Shown: positions 54,852-63,792 of the stretch, one piece after another
How positions within the stretch are numbered: position 1 is the first letter of the stretch
How the letters are laid out: every line of letters starts with the position of its first letter
NCBI RefSeq assembly: GCF_002967765.1
Contig: NZ_PUHY01000010.1
Coordinates: 558,001-622,000 of the forward strand
DNA: 64,000 bases
DNA from: Blastopirellula marina
GTDB lineage: Bacteria; Planctomycetota; Planctomycetia; Pirellulales; Pirellulaceae
Reading direction: 5' to 3'
Translations under genes and position numbers: made by a program
The notes under the pieces: generated by a model
Seen by the model: only the letters and a program-made list of their open reading frames with translations
What the model was told of the DNA's origin: nothing
Databases searched by the model: none

Positions 54852-55922
54852 ATGCCGAACATGAAGATTGCCGTTATTGGTGGAGATGGAACCGGGCCAG
54901 AAGTCACCGCTGAAGCTTTGAAAGTGATGGACGCCGCCGCCAAGTTGGAAGGATTCACCGTCGAAAAGACCGATTTTGGTTTCGGTGGTGATCACTACCT
55001 GAAGACCGGTGAAATTCTGCCGGAAGGCGCCGTCGACGAGTTGAAGAAGTTCGACGCGATCTTCCTGGGGGCCGTTGGCCACCCCGACGTGGCACCCGGT
55101 ATCTTGGAAAAAGGACTGCTGCTGCAGTTGCGTTTCCAGTTGGACCAGTACATCAACTTGCGTCCAGTTAAGCTCTACCCGGGCGTGGAAACACCACTGA
55201 AGGATAAGACCCCAGAAGACATCGACTTTGTCGTCGTCCGCGAAAACACCGAAGACCTTTATGCGGGCATCGGTGGTTTCCTGAAGAAGGGTTCAGCCGA
55301 CGAAGTCGCAACCCAAACGGCGATCTACTCGCGCAAGGGTTGCGAACGCTGGCTGCGTTGGGCCTTCGAGTACACCCAAAAGCGTAACAATCCTAAAGGT
55401 AAGAAGCTGACGCTGGTCGCCAAGACCAACGTGCTGACCTACGGACACGACCTGATCTGGCGCACGTTCCAAGAAGTCGCCAAGGACTATCCGGACGTTG
55501 AACCAGACTACAACCACGTCGACGCATGCTGCATGTGGATGGTCAAGAATCCTGAGTACTACGATGTGATCGCTACCACCAACATGTTCGGCGACATCAT
55601 CACCGACCTGGGCGGTATCATCCAAGGTGGTATGGGCGTTGCCGCTGGTGGGAACATTAACCCTGATGCCGGCGGTACGAGCATGTACGAACCGATGGGT
55701 GGTAGTGCTCCGAAATACACCGGCAAGAACGTCATCAACCCAATCGCAGCGATCAGCGCCGCGGCCATGCTGCTGGAACATACCGGCCAGCCAGCCGCTG
55801 GAGCTCGCGTGATGAAGGCCATCCAAACCGTCACTGGCACTAAGATGAAAAGCCAGAGTGCAGGGAAGATGGGCTACAGCACCACCGAAGTGGGCGATTT
55901 GGTCGTCGACGCGCTTTCCTAA
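54852..55922 (+). CDS. leuB: 3-isopropylmalate dehydrogenase
   Basis: 356 residues from ATG 54852 (54861 also possible). Oxidatively decarboxylates 3-isopropylmalate in leucine synthesis. IAVIGGDGTGPEV at the start, the substrate loop GLLLQLRFQLDQYINLRPVKL near 94, VVVRENTEDLYAGIGG near 133 and TTNMFGDIITDLGGIIQGGMG near 242. The loop differs from classical LeuB (LRKALGLYANLRP) and is like actinobacterial LeuB, so tartrate/malate dehydrogenase of the same family cannot be excluded. leuA lies 5 kb away. A stable hairpin follows. Confidence 0.85.
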   Translation: MPNMKIAVIGGDGTGPEVTAEALKVMDAAAKLEGFTVEKTDFGFGGDHYLKTGEILPEGAVDELKKFDAIFLGAVGHPDVAPGILEKGLLLQLRFQLDQYINLRPVKLYPGVETPLKDKTPEDIDFVVVRENTEDLYAGIGGFLKKGSADEVATQTAIYSRKGCERWLRWAFEYTQKRNNPKGKKLTLVAKTNVLTYGHDLIWRTFQEVAKDYPDVEPDYNHVDACCMWMVKNPEYYDVIATTNMFGDIITDLGGIIQGGMGVAAGGNINPDAGGTSMYEPMGGSAPKYTGKNVINPIAAISAAAMLLEHTGQPAAGARVMKAIQTVTGTKMKSQSAGKMGYSTTEVGDLVVDALS

Positions 55923-55951
55923 GACAAAATCTTGGAAGGCGGCCGAACATT

Positions 55952-55986
55952 GCCTGGCTCCGTGAACGTTATTCACTGAGCCAGGC
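55952..55986 (+). terminator. hairpin after leuB
   Basis: Nine-bp GCCTGGCTC/GAGCCAGGC stem extended by GTGAA/TTCAC after one mismatch, loop of five, 30 bases past the leuB stop. No T-run follows, so termination is probable but not certain. Confidence 0.65.
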
Positions 55987-56025
55987 CAATCCTATCTAAA
56001 TCCCGTTCGCAGGAGGCAGCCGACC

Positions 56026-56802
56026 ATGTCTGTTCGAAGTCTATTCGATTTAACGGGCCGCTCCGCTCTCGTTACCGGTGGGAGCAAGGGAATTGGGAAG
56101 ATGCTCGCAAGAGCCTTCGCCGAATGTGGCGCCGATGTCTGTATTACGGCTCGCCACGAAGATGAACTGAAAACAGCCGCGGACGAGATCGGTCAAGGAC
56201 TTAGTGGACGCGTCGGTTATCGTGTGTGTGACATGGGTGATCGGGCAGCGGTCGATGCGATGGCAATCGATGTGCTGAAAGACTTTCAAGGCATCGATAT
56301 TCTGATCAATAACGCAGGAACCAATCGGCCCGAAATTCTGACGGAAACCAATGACGAAACTTGGGATCAGGTTCTCGAGCTTAACTTCACGGCCTGCATG
56401 CGGCTCGCTCGACATGTTGTCCCCGACATGAAAGAGAGGCAGTGGGGGCGGATTATCCACCTCTCTAGCGTGATGGCTTTGGCCTCGAATCCAGGCCGTG
56501 GTCTTTATTCAGGTACGAAGGCTGCGCTTATCGGCATGGCCAAAGCTCATGCTTTAGAACTTGGCCCCTTCGGAATCACCGTCAACTGCATTTGCCCTGG
56601 CCCAATCGCGACGGATTTGCCGATGAGCCTATTGAATGACGAGCAGAAACAACGCTTCGCAGATCGTACGGCGGTTAAGCGATGGGGAAAAACTATTGAT
56701 ATGGTAGGCCCAGCTTTATTGCTTGGTAGCGACGCGGGAGCTTACATTACAGGTACGACGATCCTCGCCGATGGCGGTTTAACTTGTCGCACCTTTGATT
56801 AG
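56026..56802 (+). CDS. short-chain dehydrogenase/reductase
   Basis: 258 residues, classical SDR. Cofactor motif TGGSKGIGKMLARAF near 18, NNAG in DILINNAGTNRP near 91, catalytic Ser in HLSSVMA near 145 and YSGTK (Tyr-x-x-x-Lys) near 160. The ATG has AGGAGGCAGCCGACC upstream. Resembles gluconate 5-dehydrogenase/FabG-like enzymes; substrate not decided from sequence. Follows leuB by 103 bases with the terminator between. Confidence 0.9.
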   Translation: MSVRSLFDLTGRSALVTGGSKGIGKMLARAFAECGADVCITARHEDELKTAADEIGQGLSGRVGYRVCDMGDRAAVDAMAIDVLKDFQGIDILINNAGTNRPEILTETNDETWDQVLELNFTACMRLARHVVPDMKERQWGRIIHLSSVMALASNPGRGLYSGTKAALIGMAKAHALELGPFGITVNCICPGPIATDLPMSLLNDEQKQRFADRTAVKRWGKTIDMVGPALLLGSDAGAYITGTTILADGGLTCRTFD

Positions 56803-56937
56803 ATTCCTCATCGCCTGCCTGGAATCCCCCTCATGCCCAGGCCTGTTCCCTCCTAGGAACACCGGACGCCCCCCAGACATTACCTCCTTTTGTCCTGTTG
56901 CTTTCCGGCAACCACAGCATGTCGATCTGGCTTTTCC

Positions 56938-57297
56938 ATGAACTTAGAAATTACCTCCTCCAAGGATAACGTTGTCCACGTCGCCATCTTTGGCAAGGTT
57001 ACGCAAGACGCGACAACGCGCGACGTTGATCGAATAGCGGAACTTCTTGGCGCGGAAGCGTATTCGCAAAATGTTCTATTGAACCTTCGCGATACCGAGA
57101 TGATCGATTCCAGCGGAATTGGTTGGCTGCTTGTTTGTCATAAGAAGTTCAAGGAAAACGGAGGGCGCATGATTTGCTACTCAGCTCCTCCAGTCGTCGC
57201 AAACGTCTTTCGATTGATGCGTATGGATTTAGTCTTTGATAGCGCGGCCAATGCCGCGGAAGCGGAGAAACTCGCCGGTGTCACTTCCCAAGAATAA
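56938..57297 (+). CDS. STAS-domain protein (anti-sigma factor antagonist type)
   Basis: 119 residues from ATG 56938. STAS fold: MNLEITSSKDNVVHVAIFG, then LLNLRDTEMIDSSGIGWLLV with the phosphorylatable Ser in DSSGIG near 60-63, and a final helix. Such proteins relay partner-switching signals with anti-sigma kinases or act in secretion or motility control. Its end overlaps the ATPase gene start by about 20-50 bases, so the two are translationally linked. Start is not preceded by a strong ribosome site. Confidence 0.85.
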   Translation: MNLEITSSKDNVVHVAIFGKVTQDATTRDVDRIAELLGAEAYSQNVLLNLRDTEMIDSSGIGWLLVCHKKFKENGGRMICYSAPPVVANVFRLMRMDLVFDSAANAAEAEKLAGVTSQE

Positions 57298-58522
57298 CCC
57301 TCACGGTATCGAATTCTCAAACATTGACGCGACCACTCTCGAACCGGATGCCTTGATGCGGCTTCTGATCGAGCATTGTCACATGGTCGGCGCAAGCGAT
57401 ATTTTCGTCTTCTCCGGTGATCCCGAGTACCAGATCTCGATGCGGCTCTGGGGACGGATGAAACCAATCACCACCCTTCCAGTCAACGAAGGGCGTCAGT
57501 TGTTGAACTACGCCAAGGCGCTCGCCGGTCTCGATATCGCCGAACGTCGCCGTCCGCAAGACGGTCGCTGGTTCTATCGCGATGACGAAAAGATTATCGA
57601 CCTTCGGATGAGCATCATCCCAACTCGCGAAGGGGAAGACCTCACGTTCCGTCTACTCGATCGAAGCTCGAACCTTCTCTCGCTCGACGAGATCGGCCTG
57701 GGACGGCACGATCGCCAAGCATTGATGGAGATGCTCCAGTCAGAATCTGGCCTCGTGTTGGTCACAGGTCCAACGGGTACCGGTAAAACGACCACGTTGT
57801 ATGCCTGTTTACAGCATTTGAACGACGGCAATCGCAAGATCAACACACTGGAAGATCCGATTGAATTCTCGCTGCCTGGTATACGTCAGTCGCAGGTCAA
57901 CTTAAAGATCGGTTTGGACTTCCCGGACTTACTGCGAGGAGTGATTCGCCAACAGCCCGACATCATCATGATCGGTGAAATTCGGGATAAGGAAACGGCC
58001 CTCACCGCTGTCCGGGCCGCGAACAGTGGTCACCTTGTGTTCGCCACGCTTCACGCTCCGGTCGCGACAGGTGCCGTGCAAAGCATGCTCGCCTACGGAA
58101 TCCATCCGTTCTTCCTGGCAAGCTGCCTTCGCGGTGTAATTGCCCAGCGACTGGTACGCAAGCTCGATCCGAACACGCGTGTTCAATACGAACTGGGTGA
58201 TACTGGCAACACGTTCGCTGATATTGAACCGCTGCTGGAAGAAGGGCAGGGAACGTCATTCTATGGCCCCGACCTGTCCGCCGAGAATGAAGGCTACTGC
58301 GGGCGAACGGCCATTTTTGAAATGGTGACCATCGGTCGCATCTTACGAGAAGCGATTATTGCCCGACGTCCCACCCACGAACTGGAGAAGACAGCCGAAC
58401 AACTCGGCATGATCACCTTCCGCAAAGCGGCGATGCTGAAAGTTGCCCAGGGGGAAACCAGCATGGAAGAAGTGCTCAAGAACGTCCCGGTCGAGTATCT
58501 CGATCTGGAAGCAACACCTTAG
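57278..58522 (+). CDS. GspE/PilB-family secretion ATPase
   Basis: About 414 residues from GTG 57278, which has GGAG ten bases upstream; ATG 57251 is an alternative. Walker A GPTGTGKTT, Asp box in NTLEDPIEF, Walker B IIMIGEIRDKETALTAVR and His box GHLVFATLHAPVATGAVQSM are intact. It lacks the long N-terminal domain of full-length PilB/GspE, and the tetracysteine zinc motif typical of that family is not seen. It might power a type IV pilus-like or type II secretion-like machine. Pairing with a STAS gene is unusual. Confidence 0.85.
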   Translation: MSLPKNNPHGIEFSNIDATTLEPDALMRLLIEHCHMVGASDIFVFSGDPEYQISMRLWGRMKPITTLPVNEGRQLLNYAKALAGLDIAERRRPQDGRWFYRDDEKIIDLRMSIIPTREGEDLTFRLLDRSSNLLSLDEIGLGRHDRQALMEMLQSESGLVLVTGPTGTGKTTTLYACLQHLNDGNRKINTLEDPIEFSLPGIRQSQVNLKIGLDFPDLLRGVIRQQPDIIMIGEIRDKETALTAVRAANSGHLVFATLHAPVATGAVQSMLAYGIHPFFLASCLRGVIAQRLVRKLDPNTRVQYELGDTGNTFADIEPLLEEGQGTSFYGPDLSAENEGYCGRTAIFEMVTIGRILREAIIARRPTHELEKTAEQLGMITFRKAAMLKVAQGETSMEEVLKNVPVEYLDLEATP

Positions 58523-58531
58523 TTCGGCTGA

Positions 58532-59410
58532 TCATTTCATAACTGGCTTCGCAGCTACACTTAACGGAGCCAGTTTTTCGGGATTGCGATGGACGAAAAC
58601 GGAAGCGATTCGTCCATCGACGAGTTCAAACTGAAACGCCGAGATCATCTCTTCTTTCAAATAACAAACCACTCCCGGCGAACCATTGAACCAAACGGTT
58701 CGCATCTCGAAGGGGTATTCGCGTTGAGCATTTTGAAACACGCGAATCAGGAATGTTGTAACGCTATCAAGACCTAGCACCAGTTCCTTCGCCGCGCTGA
58801 CCTTGCCTCCACCATCGGTGTAGAGAGTGACATCTTCGGTGAGCACATGACGCAGGGCTGCTAGGTCACCTGCTTGAACAGCCTGGAAAAATGCATCTGA
58901 GATGCGTCGCACACTTTCGACATCCGCTGGAGATCGTTGCTTCTCTCCTCGGACATGGTCGCGTGCCCGCCGGGCCAGTTGTCGACAATGGTCGGGCTTG
59001 AGTCCCACGATATCGGCGACTTCCTTGAAATCGTAGCCAAAAACGTCATGCAAGATGAATGCGGCCCGTTCGGTTGGTGTCAGTCGTTCGATTGTCAGCA
59101 TTAACGCAATTGAAATCGATTCATCCAGTTCGGCTTGCTCGGCATGATCGGCCAGAATCGGTTCGGGAAGCCAAGGTCCGATGTATCGCTCGCGCTGATA
59201 ACGCACCGACTTCACGCGATCGAGGCACAACCGCGCACAGACTCTTAGGTACCAACTACGAGGTGATTCCAACACCGGTCGGCCAGCTTGCTCCCAACGG
59301 ATGTACGCCTCTTGTACAATGTCTTCCGCATCAGGCACGCTGCCCAGCATCCGGTAGCAGAAACCAACCAGATCCTTCCTGAGTGCTTCGAATTCACTTC
59401 CACTAACCAT
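58532..59410 (-). CDS. ECF41-family RNA polymerase sigma factor with SnoaL-like domain
   Basis: 292 residues from ATG 59410 with GGAG upstream. Sigma region 2 (YRMLGSVPDAEDIVQEAYIRW, from residue about 20), linker with the ECF41 signature WLPEP, region 4 (PTERAAFILHDVFGYDFKEV), and a C-terminal SnoaL-like domain holding DGGGK near 224 and NPEKL near 281, which correspond to the conserved DGGGK and NPDKL motifs of ECF41. That domain modulates sigma activity in place of a separate anti-sigma. Next to it on the same strand is the AhpD-like gene preceded by an ECF41-type promoter, which it probably controls. Confidence 0.92.
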   Translation of the reverse strand: MVSGSEFEALRKDLVGFCYRMLGSVPDAEDIVQEAYIRWEQAGRPVLESPRSWYLRVCARLCLDRVKSVRYQRERYIGPWLPEPILADHAEQAELDESISIALMLTIERLTPTERAAFILHDVFGYDFKEVADIVGLKPDHCRQLARRARDHVRGEKQRSPADVESVRRISDAFFQAVQAGDLAALRHVLTEDVTLYTDGGGKVSAAKELVLGLDSVTTFLIRVFQNAQREYPFEMRTVWFNGSPGVVCYLKEEMISAFQFELVDGRIASVFVHRNPEKLAPLSVAAKPVMK

Positions 59411-59522
59411 GTTTTGCTCCACCGATTTCAAAGATACCAAGCCACAGATAAAAGACTGCATTGGCTCCCCGGGAATCATGGGTCATCGTCTGTCATCTCT
59501 GTGTGGCTAGGCCCGTCCGTTA
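59411..59522. other. short spacer with imperfect inverted repeat
   Basis: 112 bases between the AhpD-like and ECF41 genes. Contains imperfect GCCACAGA.../...TCTGTGTGGC arms (about 59440-59515). No ECF41-like promoter is visible just before the sigma gene, so it may rely on read-through. Confidence 0.35.
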
Positions 59523-60035
59523 TCAGAAATCGAAATTCGCCACTTCGCAATAGGCCGCCATACCCATGGCGCGTTTCAATGTTGGATAGATACGGCAGCC
59601 GGTGATGATGACGGCCAATTCCGCGAACGCCTCGATGCCATATTCATCGCGAATTCGTTCCATCCGATCGGCATCATCCCCTTGGTTCAACAGCGACGCG
59701 ACCGTGTGATCGTGAACGTCTTTCAAAATTGCGGGCAACTTCTCCGGAGCTTTCACCGCATTGGCCAGTAATACTCGATCGACACCTGCTTCCGCTCCCA
59801 TTTTCAGACCAAGGTTCAAGCAGGGTCCGCAATCGTCGGTCTTCATCGCTGTCACGCGGGCGACGTAAGCTGCTTCTGTGGGCAGTTTTTCATAAACCCT
59901 TCCCATTGTCTGAGCAGCCGCAAATGCTTCAAATGCCCGCGGTGAATCCTCTAGTAGTTGGACCATATAGCCAATATCGTGGCCATACTTTTCGCCGAAG
60001 GCCTGCAATTGGGCCTTGGTTTCTTCCACGTTCAT
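59523..60035 (-). CDS. AhpD-like (carboxymuconolactone decarboxylase family) protein
   Basis: 170 residues from ATG 60035, with GGGAG eight bases upstream; ATG 60041 is possible and the frame is open to 60131. Four-helix AhpD-like fold with a CxxC redox pair in DDCGPCLNL (Cys69, Cys72). The His that usually follows the second Cys by four residues is missing. Carboxymuconolactone decarboxylase-like proteins are common partners of ECF41 sigma factors, so it is probably the regulated target and may act in redox defence. Confidence 0.85.
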   Translation of the reverse strand: MNVEETKAQLQAFGEKYGHDIGYMVQLLEDSPRAFEAFAAAQTMGRVYEKLPTEAAYVARVTAMKTDDCGPCLNLGLKMGAEAGVDRVLLANAVKAPEKLPAILKDVHDHTVASLLNQGDDADRMERIRDEYGIEAFAELAVIITGCRIYPTLKRAMGMAAYCEVANFDF

Positions 60036-60101
60036 TGCCATTACTCCCGCTAATTGGTCAGTCACGAAACTCAGGGTTAAGTTCTCCCTCACTACCGACC
60101 A

Positions 60102-60128
60102 GACGAGTAAGCCACTTAAGATGTGACA
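60102..60128 (-). promoter_or_regulatory. ECF41-type promoter of the AhpD-like gene
   Basis: On the minus strand: TGTCACA (-35) at 60122-60128, exactly 16 bases of spacer, then CGTC (-10) at 60102-60105. This is the motif TGTCACA-N16-CGTC I recall as the ECF41 consensus. About 60-65 bases separate it from the start codon. Confidence 0.85.
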
Positions 60129-60249
60129 CATTCCTCAAGAAAGTTTTCCGCATATTGGAATACCATTTTTGGTCGTTCTATGGGATCACGCACCGTATGA
60201 TGGAAGCCTTGCCAGAATCCACCCTACATTGCGTTCTCGGAGACATTCG

Positions 60250-61380
60250 ATGCAGCGGACTTCGCTCCTACTACTCTTGCTGTTTGGCCTCTTTGCTTCG
60301 CCTTCCCTCTCAGCGGCCGAAACTCCCAAATCTAGCGTGGTACTACCGCCTGGCCCGGCAAATCCACGCAACAGCGAAGGGGACGTCGTCCAACTCAAGG
60401 ATGGCAACGTTCTCTTGGTCTACACGCACTTTGATGGCGGATCTGGCGACCACGCCAAAGCACACTTGGCCAGCCGAATCTCCGAAGATGGTGGTAAGAC
60501 CTGGTCAGAAGAAGATAAGGTGGTCGTCGAAAACGAAGCGGGGCTGAACGTGATGTCGGTCTCTCTTCTGCGTCTAGCCGATGGACGCTTGGCATTGTTT
60601 TATCTGCGGAAGAATTCGCACACCGACTGTCGACCGTATATGCGCATCAGCACCGATGAAGGAAAGACGTGGGGTGAACCCGTCACCGTGATCGGCGAGA
60701 AAGACCTCGGCTATTACATCCTAAATAATGATCGCGCGGTACAGCTTTCCAACGGTCGGTTGGTATTACCGGTTGCCCAACACGTTGGTCCTGGCATGCC
60801 GAAACGAAACAACGCGGCTGCGATTCTGGTTTATTACTCGGATGATGCTGGCGAAACCTGGCAGCGAAGTGAATATGCAGCGCGCCCGCCAAAGCGAAAT
60901 GGGCAGGACGTGATCAGCCAGGAACCAGGCGTCGTCGAGCTAAAAGATGGACGACTGATGATGTGGATTCGCACCAATGCTGGCAGTCAATTTGTAACGT
61001 TCAGTCGTGACAAAGGGGACACTTGGTCTCAGCTAAAACCATCAGACATGAAGTCGCCACTCGCACCGGCAACGATTGAAAGAATTCCAACCACAGGCGA
61101 CCTCTTGTTGATCTGGAACGATCACTCGGAGATCCCCGATGCATTGAAAGGGAAACGGACGCCGCTATGTTCCGCGATCTCGAAAGATGATGGCCAAACC
61201 TGGACTAATGTGAAAACATTGGAGGACAATCCGCATGGTTGGTACTGCTACATCGCACTCGACTTCATCGAAGGCAATGCTGTCATGGCCTACTGTGCCG
61301 GTGATCGTCGCGAGAACAACGGCTTAGCCGTCACCAACACACAATGCCTGCCGATCGACTGGTTTTACGAAACCGAGTAG
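60250..61380 (+). CDS. secreted sialidase-fold (BNR/Asp-box) protein
   Basis: 376 residues from ATG 60250. Signal peptide to about 22 (LLLLLFGLFASPSLSA). Six-blade propeller with five Asp boxes: SEDGGKTW, STDEGKTW, SDDAGETW, SRDKGDTW and SKDDGQTW. The pattern matches exo-alpha-sialidase-like proteins widespread in planctomycetes; whether it cleaves sialic acid cannot be told, since the catalytic Arg triad could not be confirmed by eye. The terminator hairpin at 61394-61426 follows. Confidence 0.85.
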   Translation: MQRTSLLLLLLFGLFASPSLSAAETPKSSVVLPPGPANPRNSEGDVVQLKDGNVLLVYTHFDGGSGDHAKAHLASRISEDGGKTWSEEDKVVVENEAGLNVMSVSLLRLADGRLALFYLRKNSHTDCRPYMRISTDEGKTWGEPVTVIGEKDLGYYILNNDRAVQLSNGRLVLPVAQHVGPGMPKRNNAAAILVYYSDDAGETWQRSEYAARPPKRNGQDVISQEPGVVELKDGRLMMWIRTNAGSQFVTFSRDKGDTWSQLKPSDMKSPLAPATIERIPTTGDLLLIWNDHSEIPDALKGKRTPLCSAISKDDGQTWTNVKTLEDNPHGWYCYIALDFIEGNAVMAYCAGDRRENNGLAVTNTQCLPIDWFYETE

Positions 61381-61393
61381 TATGCGCACGAAA

Positions 61394-61426
61394 GCACGGG
61401 GCGCTGCCCCTGAGAGCGTCCCGTGC
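61394..61426. terminator. hairpin between two convergent genes
   Basis: Twelve-bp stem (61394-61405 with 61415-61426, one G-U) around a nine-base loop, between the sialidase-like gene and the convergent lipoprotein gene. It could end both transcripts; a T-run is weak. Confidence 0.6.
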
Positions 61427-61468
61427 AATTTGATGGTTGATGCGTTGCTAGAGCTAGAAGACGAACGC

Positions 61469-61774
61469 TTACAATTTGGCGGCCATCTTTTTCGCTAAAG
61501 CTCCGGCAGCATGCCCATGAGCCGTTTGCAGCTTTTGGTAATCTTTCTTCAGTTCGCTTCCTTTCTCAGGCTGTTCTTTGGCGAACTCATCAATCTTTTG
61601 GCCAAGCGGAATCATCTCGCTTCCAACTTGATTCGTCGAAGCAATCGACTCGAGATCTGATTTGATCTGCGTTGAGAGGGGAACCGTGACCTGTTCGACC
61701 GGTGTGCTTGATTGGCCACAACCAACCGCCAACGCGAATATTCCAAGAGCGATAACTTGTAGTAGCGACTTCAT
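61469..61774 (-). CDS. small lipoprotein, copy 1 of the DUF1559-linked pair
   Basis: 101 residues. Signal peptide ends ALAVGC (Cys19), a lipobox, followed by a short polar linker and helical, Lys-rich text ending in KKMAAKL. It is a paralogue of the protein at 63339-63641 (shared IPL/IPV ... IxxDLxSIxSxNQxGSEM). Each copy lies just downstream of a DUF1559 gene. Function unknown. Confidence 0.75.
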   Translation of the reverse strand: MKSLLQVIALGIFALAVGCGQSSTPVEQVTVPLSTQIKSDLESIASTNQVGSEMIPLGQKIDEFAKEQPEKGSELKKDYQKLQTAHGHAAGALAKKMAAKL

Positions 61775-61953
61775 CGTGACGCTTCCTTTTCCATGTGTGA
61801 TAACAGAAAGAAGTAGAATCTAAGGCAAAGAAAAGGAAAGTTGCCCATTCGGAAAACATTGCTCGGCCTTGGCAATTCGTCGCCAAAGTTTTCGACGAAT
61901 TGCTTCTCAGACCAAACACATACTGGACACTTTCCAGCGACGCGAAGAATCGC

Positions 61954-62985
61954 TTACGGTAGCGAGACTGGCTTGCCGTCGTTGCGTGCCCCGAAACATT
62001 GGAATGTCAGCAAGTTAACCGTCTCAGTAATGAACTTCACCGACCCATCGCCGGCCACGGCGAGCACGCCGCCGGGATGTCGGCTTCGCGGGGTATAAAT
62101 GCCGTCGCGATCGGACGCAAACCCACTACCACTCGTCTGGCAGTCAGGATACCGCCAATTCGGTGTCGCCACAGTGTTGATAATCGTCTGCGTCGGAACG
62201 GGTGCGATCCACTGGTTTCCATTCGTTGAGAGGTGGCTAGTAATGCCCTGACACGTCTGACCGAAGGAATTCAGCTGAGCTTGAGTCGGGAACATCGGTG
62301 AACTCCAGCCGGGGCTGGAACCGATGCGTGGCTCGGAGGAATTGCCGTTCATTAGCGAACTGTTGTTGTTGTCGCCCACAAGATGCTCAGAAGCCATCAT
62401 CGTGTTACTCAAACCGTCGGTAACGTCCGCCATCTTGGTTTCCTGCCCCTTGGCATTATTTTGCTGGCGAAACATACCGTTTTGATTGGTAAGGTTATTC
62501 CAACTTAGCGTAGGGCCGAAACTTAGGCCGTAGTTACAACCAGGCCCATTCGCCAACCAGCCAGTCGATGCGGGAAACGAGGTATCGGAAGGACAAATGA
62601 ATGCCTCGATTTTCTTCGAGCGAAGATTCTGAATGGTGCTGTTGCTGTCCCAATGGTTGTTATAGTTTTTGGTGGCGATACGAACTTGCTCTTGTAGATT
62701 CCCCTGTTCGATGTAGGGCAAGATCTGCACAAACGCACTGAATCCGAGATAGGACGGGTTGTTGCTACCATCCAAGTAGCAGAGGCAAGGAAACTTCTTG
62801 TACGTGTCGTGATAGTTATGCATTGCCAGTCCCAACTGTTTCATGTTGTTACTGCATTGCATCCGACGTGCTGCCTCGCGAGCTTGTTGAACTGCAGGCA
62901 AGAGAAGGGCGATTAAAACCCCAATGATGGCAATTACCACCAGAAGCTCCACGAGCGTGAAGCCCCACCGTTTCGAAGTAGGCAT
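61954..62985 (-). CDS. DUF1559 protein with prepilin-type N-terminus
   Basis: 343 residues from ATG 62985. Class III-type prepilin signal: [20 protein letters not shown], with the GF cleavage point and Glu5, followed by the DUF1559 start [20 protein letters not shown] (C-S-N-N-x-K-Q). The C-terminus carries [20 protein letters not shown] and [14 protein letters not shown], hallmarks of the planctomycete-specific family. Probably a secreted or pseudopilus-like surface protein processed by a prepilin peptidase. Precedes the small lipoprotein gene. Confidence 0.92.
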   Translation of the reverse strand: MPTSKRWGFTLVELLVVIAIIGVLIALLLPAVQQAREAARRMQCSNNMKQLGLAMHNYHDTYKKFPCLCYLDGSNNPSYLGFSAFVQILPYIEQGNLQEQVRIATKNYNNHWDSNSTIQNLRSKKIEAFICPSDTSFPASTGWLANGPGCNYGLSFGPTLSWNNLTNQNGMFRQQNNAKGQETKMADVTDGLSNTMMASEHLVGDNNNSSLMNGNSSEPRIGSSPGWSSPMFPTQAQLNSFGQTCQGITSHLSTNGNQWIAPVPTQTIINTVATPNWRYPDCQTSGSGFASDRDGIYTPRSRHPGGVLAVAGDGSVKFITETVNLLTFQCFGARNDGKPVSLP

Positions 62986-63338
62986 GATGTTCTCGGCTGT
63001 TGAGAATGTACGCCGCACCATCGATCGAAGAGGTGATCTTTTGACGCGGCAAGTAGGAGGGTATGAAAGGTGGGGTTATCCAAATCCTTTGCGGACCCTA
63101 CCGCCGAGTCAACCAAAACATTTCCGTAAAATCACCAAAGCATTTATTGCCGGGCACAAACCCCACCAATGGTTAGACAGAGTTATGAACCTCGCCAGAA
63201 AACGAAGCACCACACTTTTGGGGAGCCGCAAGAATCGCGGAGAATGGGAGCCATCCTAATTCGAGCGTGATGACTTCCGATGGATGGTCGGCGATCAAGC
63301 ACGATCGCCGACGCATCGTTTCAAAAGGGTGGGACTGC
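62986..63338. other. 353-base intergenic region
   Basis: Between the lipoprotein gene copy 2 (ends 63339) and the following DUF1559 gene. Contains the perfect hairpin at 63287-63312 and a purine-rich stretch (63050-63070). No gene was recognised. Confidence 0.45.
63287..63312 (-). terminator. hairpin downstream of the second small lipoprotein gene
   Basis: Perfect 10-bp GTCGGCGATC/GATCGCCGAC stem with six-base loop, about 27 bases past the stop of the minus-strand gene. No T-run is visible. Confidence 0.6.
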
Positions 63339-63641
63339 TTAGATCTTTTCCATCATCTTCTTCGCTTGCCCCGAAGGACGACCGCCTGACTTTTCAAGCT
63401 TCTCGTATTCCTTACGAAGTTCGGCAGCTTTCTCAGGTTCGGTTTCAGCAAGCTTCTTCAGATTCTCGTCGAGAGTCACCATCTCGCTTCCCAATTGATT
63501 GTTCGACACGATCGACTTCAGATCGTTACGAATCATTTCTGTAACAGGAATGGTATTCTCTGGAACAGGCGTTCCACCTTGGCCGCAGCCAATGACGAAT
63601 CCGGCAAGTAGCAAACAAGCAATACGAATCGACGACGCCAT
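63339..63641 (-). CDS. small lipoprotein, copy 2 of the DUF1559-linked pair
   Basis: 100 residues from ATG 63641. Signal peptide ends GFVIGC (Cys19), a lipobox. Remainder is helical and Lys/Glu-rich (LDENLKKLAETEPEKAAELR), ending in MMEKI. Paralogue of the lipoprotein at 61469. Longer frames to 63971 lie in the neighbouring gene region and are rejected. Lies directly downstream of the DUF1559 gene at the window end. Confidence 0.75.
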   Translation of the reverse strand: MASSIRIACLLLAGFVIGCGQGGTPVPENTIPVTEMIRNDLKSIVSNNQLGSEMVTLDENLKKLAETEPEKAAELRKEYEKLEKSGGRPSGQAKKMMEKI

Positions 63642-63792
63642 GGTCGTTACCTCTCTATGTCTGAGTATCAATTTCGATTTTGGGGTGACGTCAGCCAGAA
63701 ACAGGCAACGCGGGCGTTCCAGATGAAAGCCCGCTTGCCAAGACGGCTGAAGAGAAATGGAGAGCCTGAGTCCAACTAAAGGACGCGACCTC

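Noticed and set aside
55293-55976. 227-codon minus-strand frame over leuB
   Set aside because: Shadow; leuB reads cleanly on the plus strand and the shadow has no domain.
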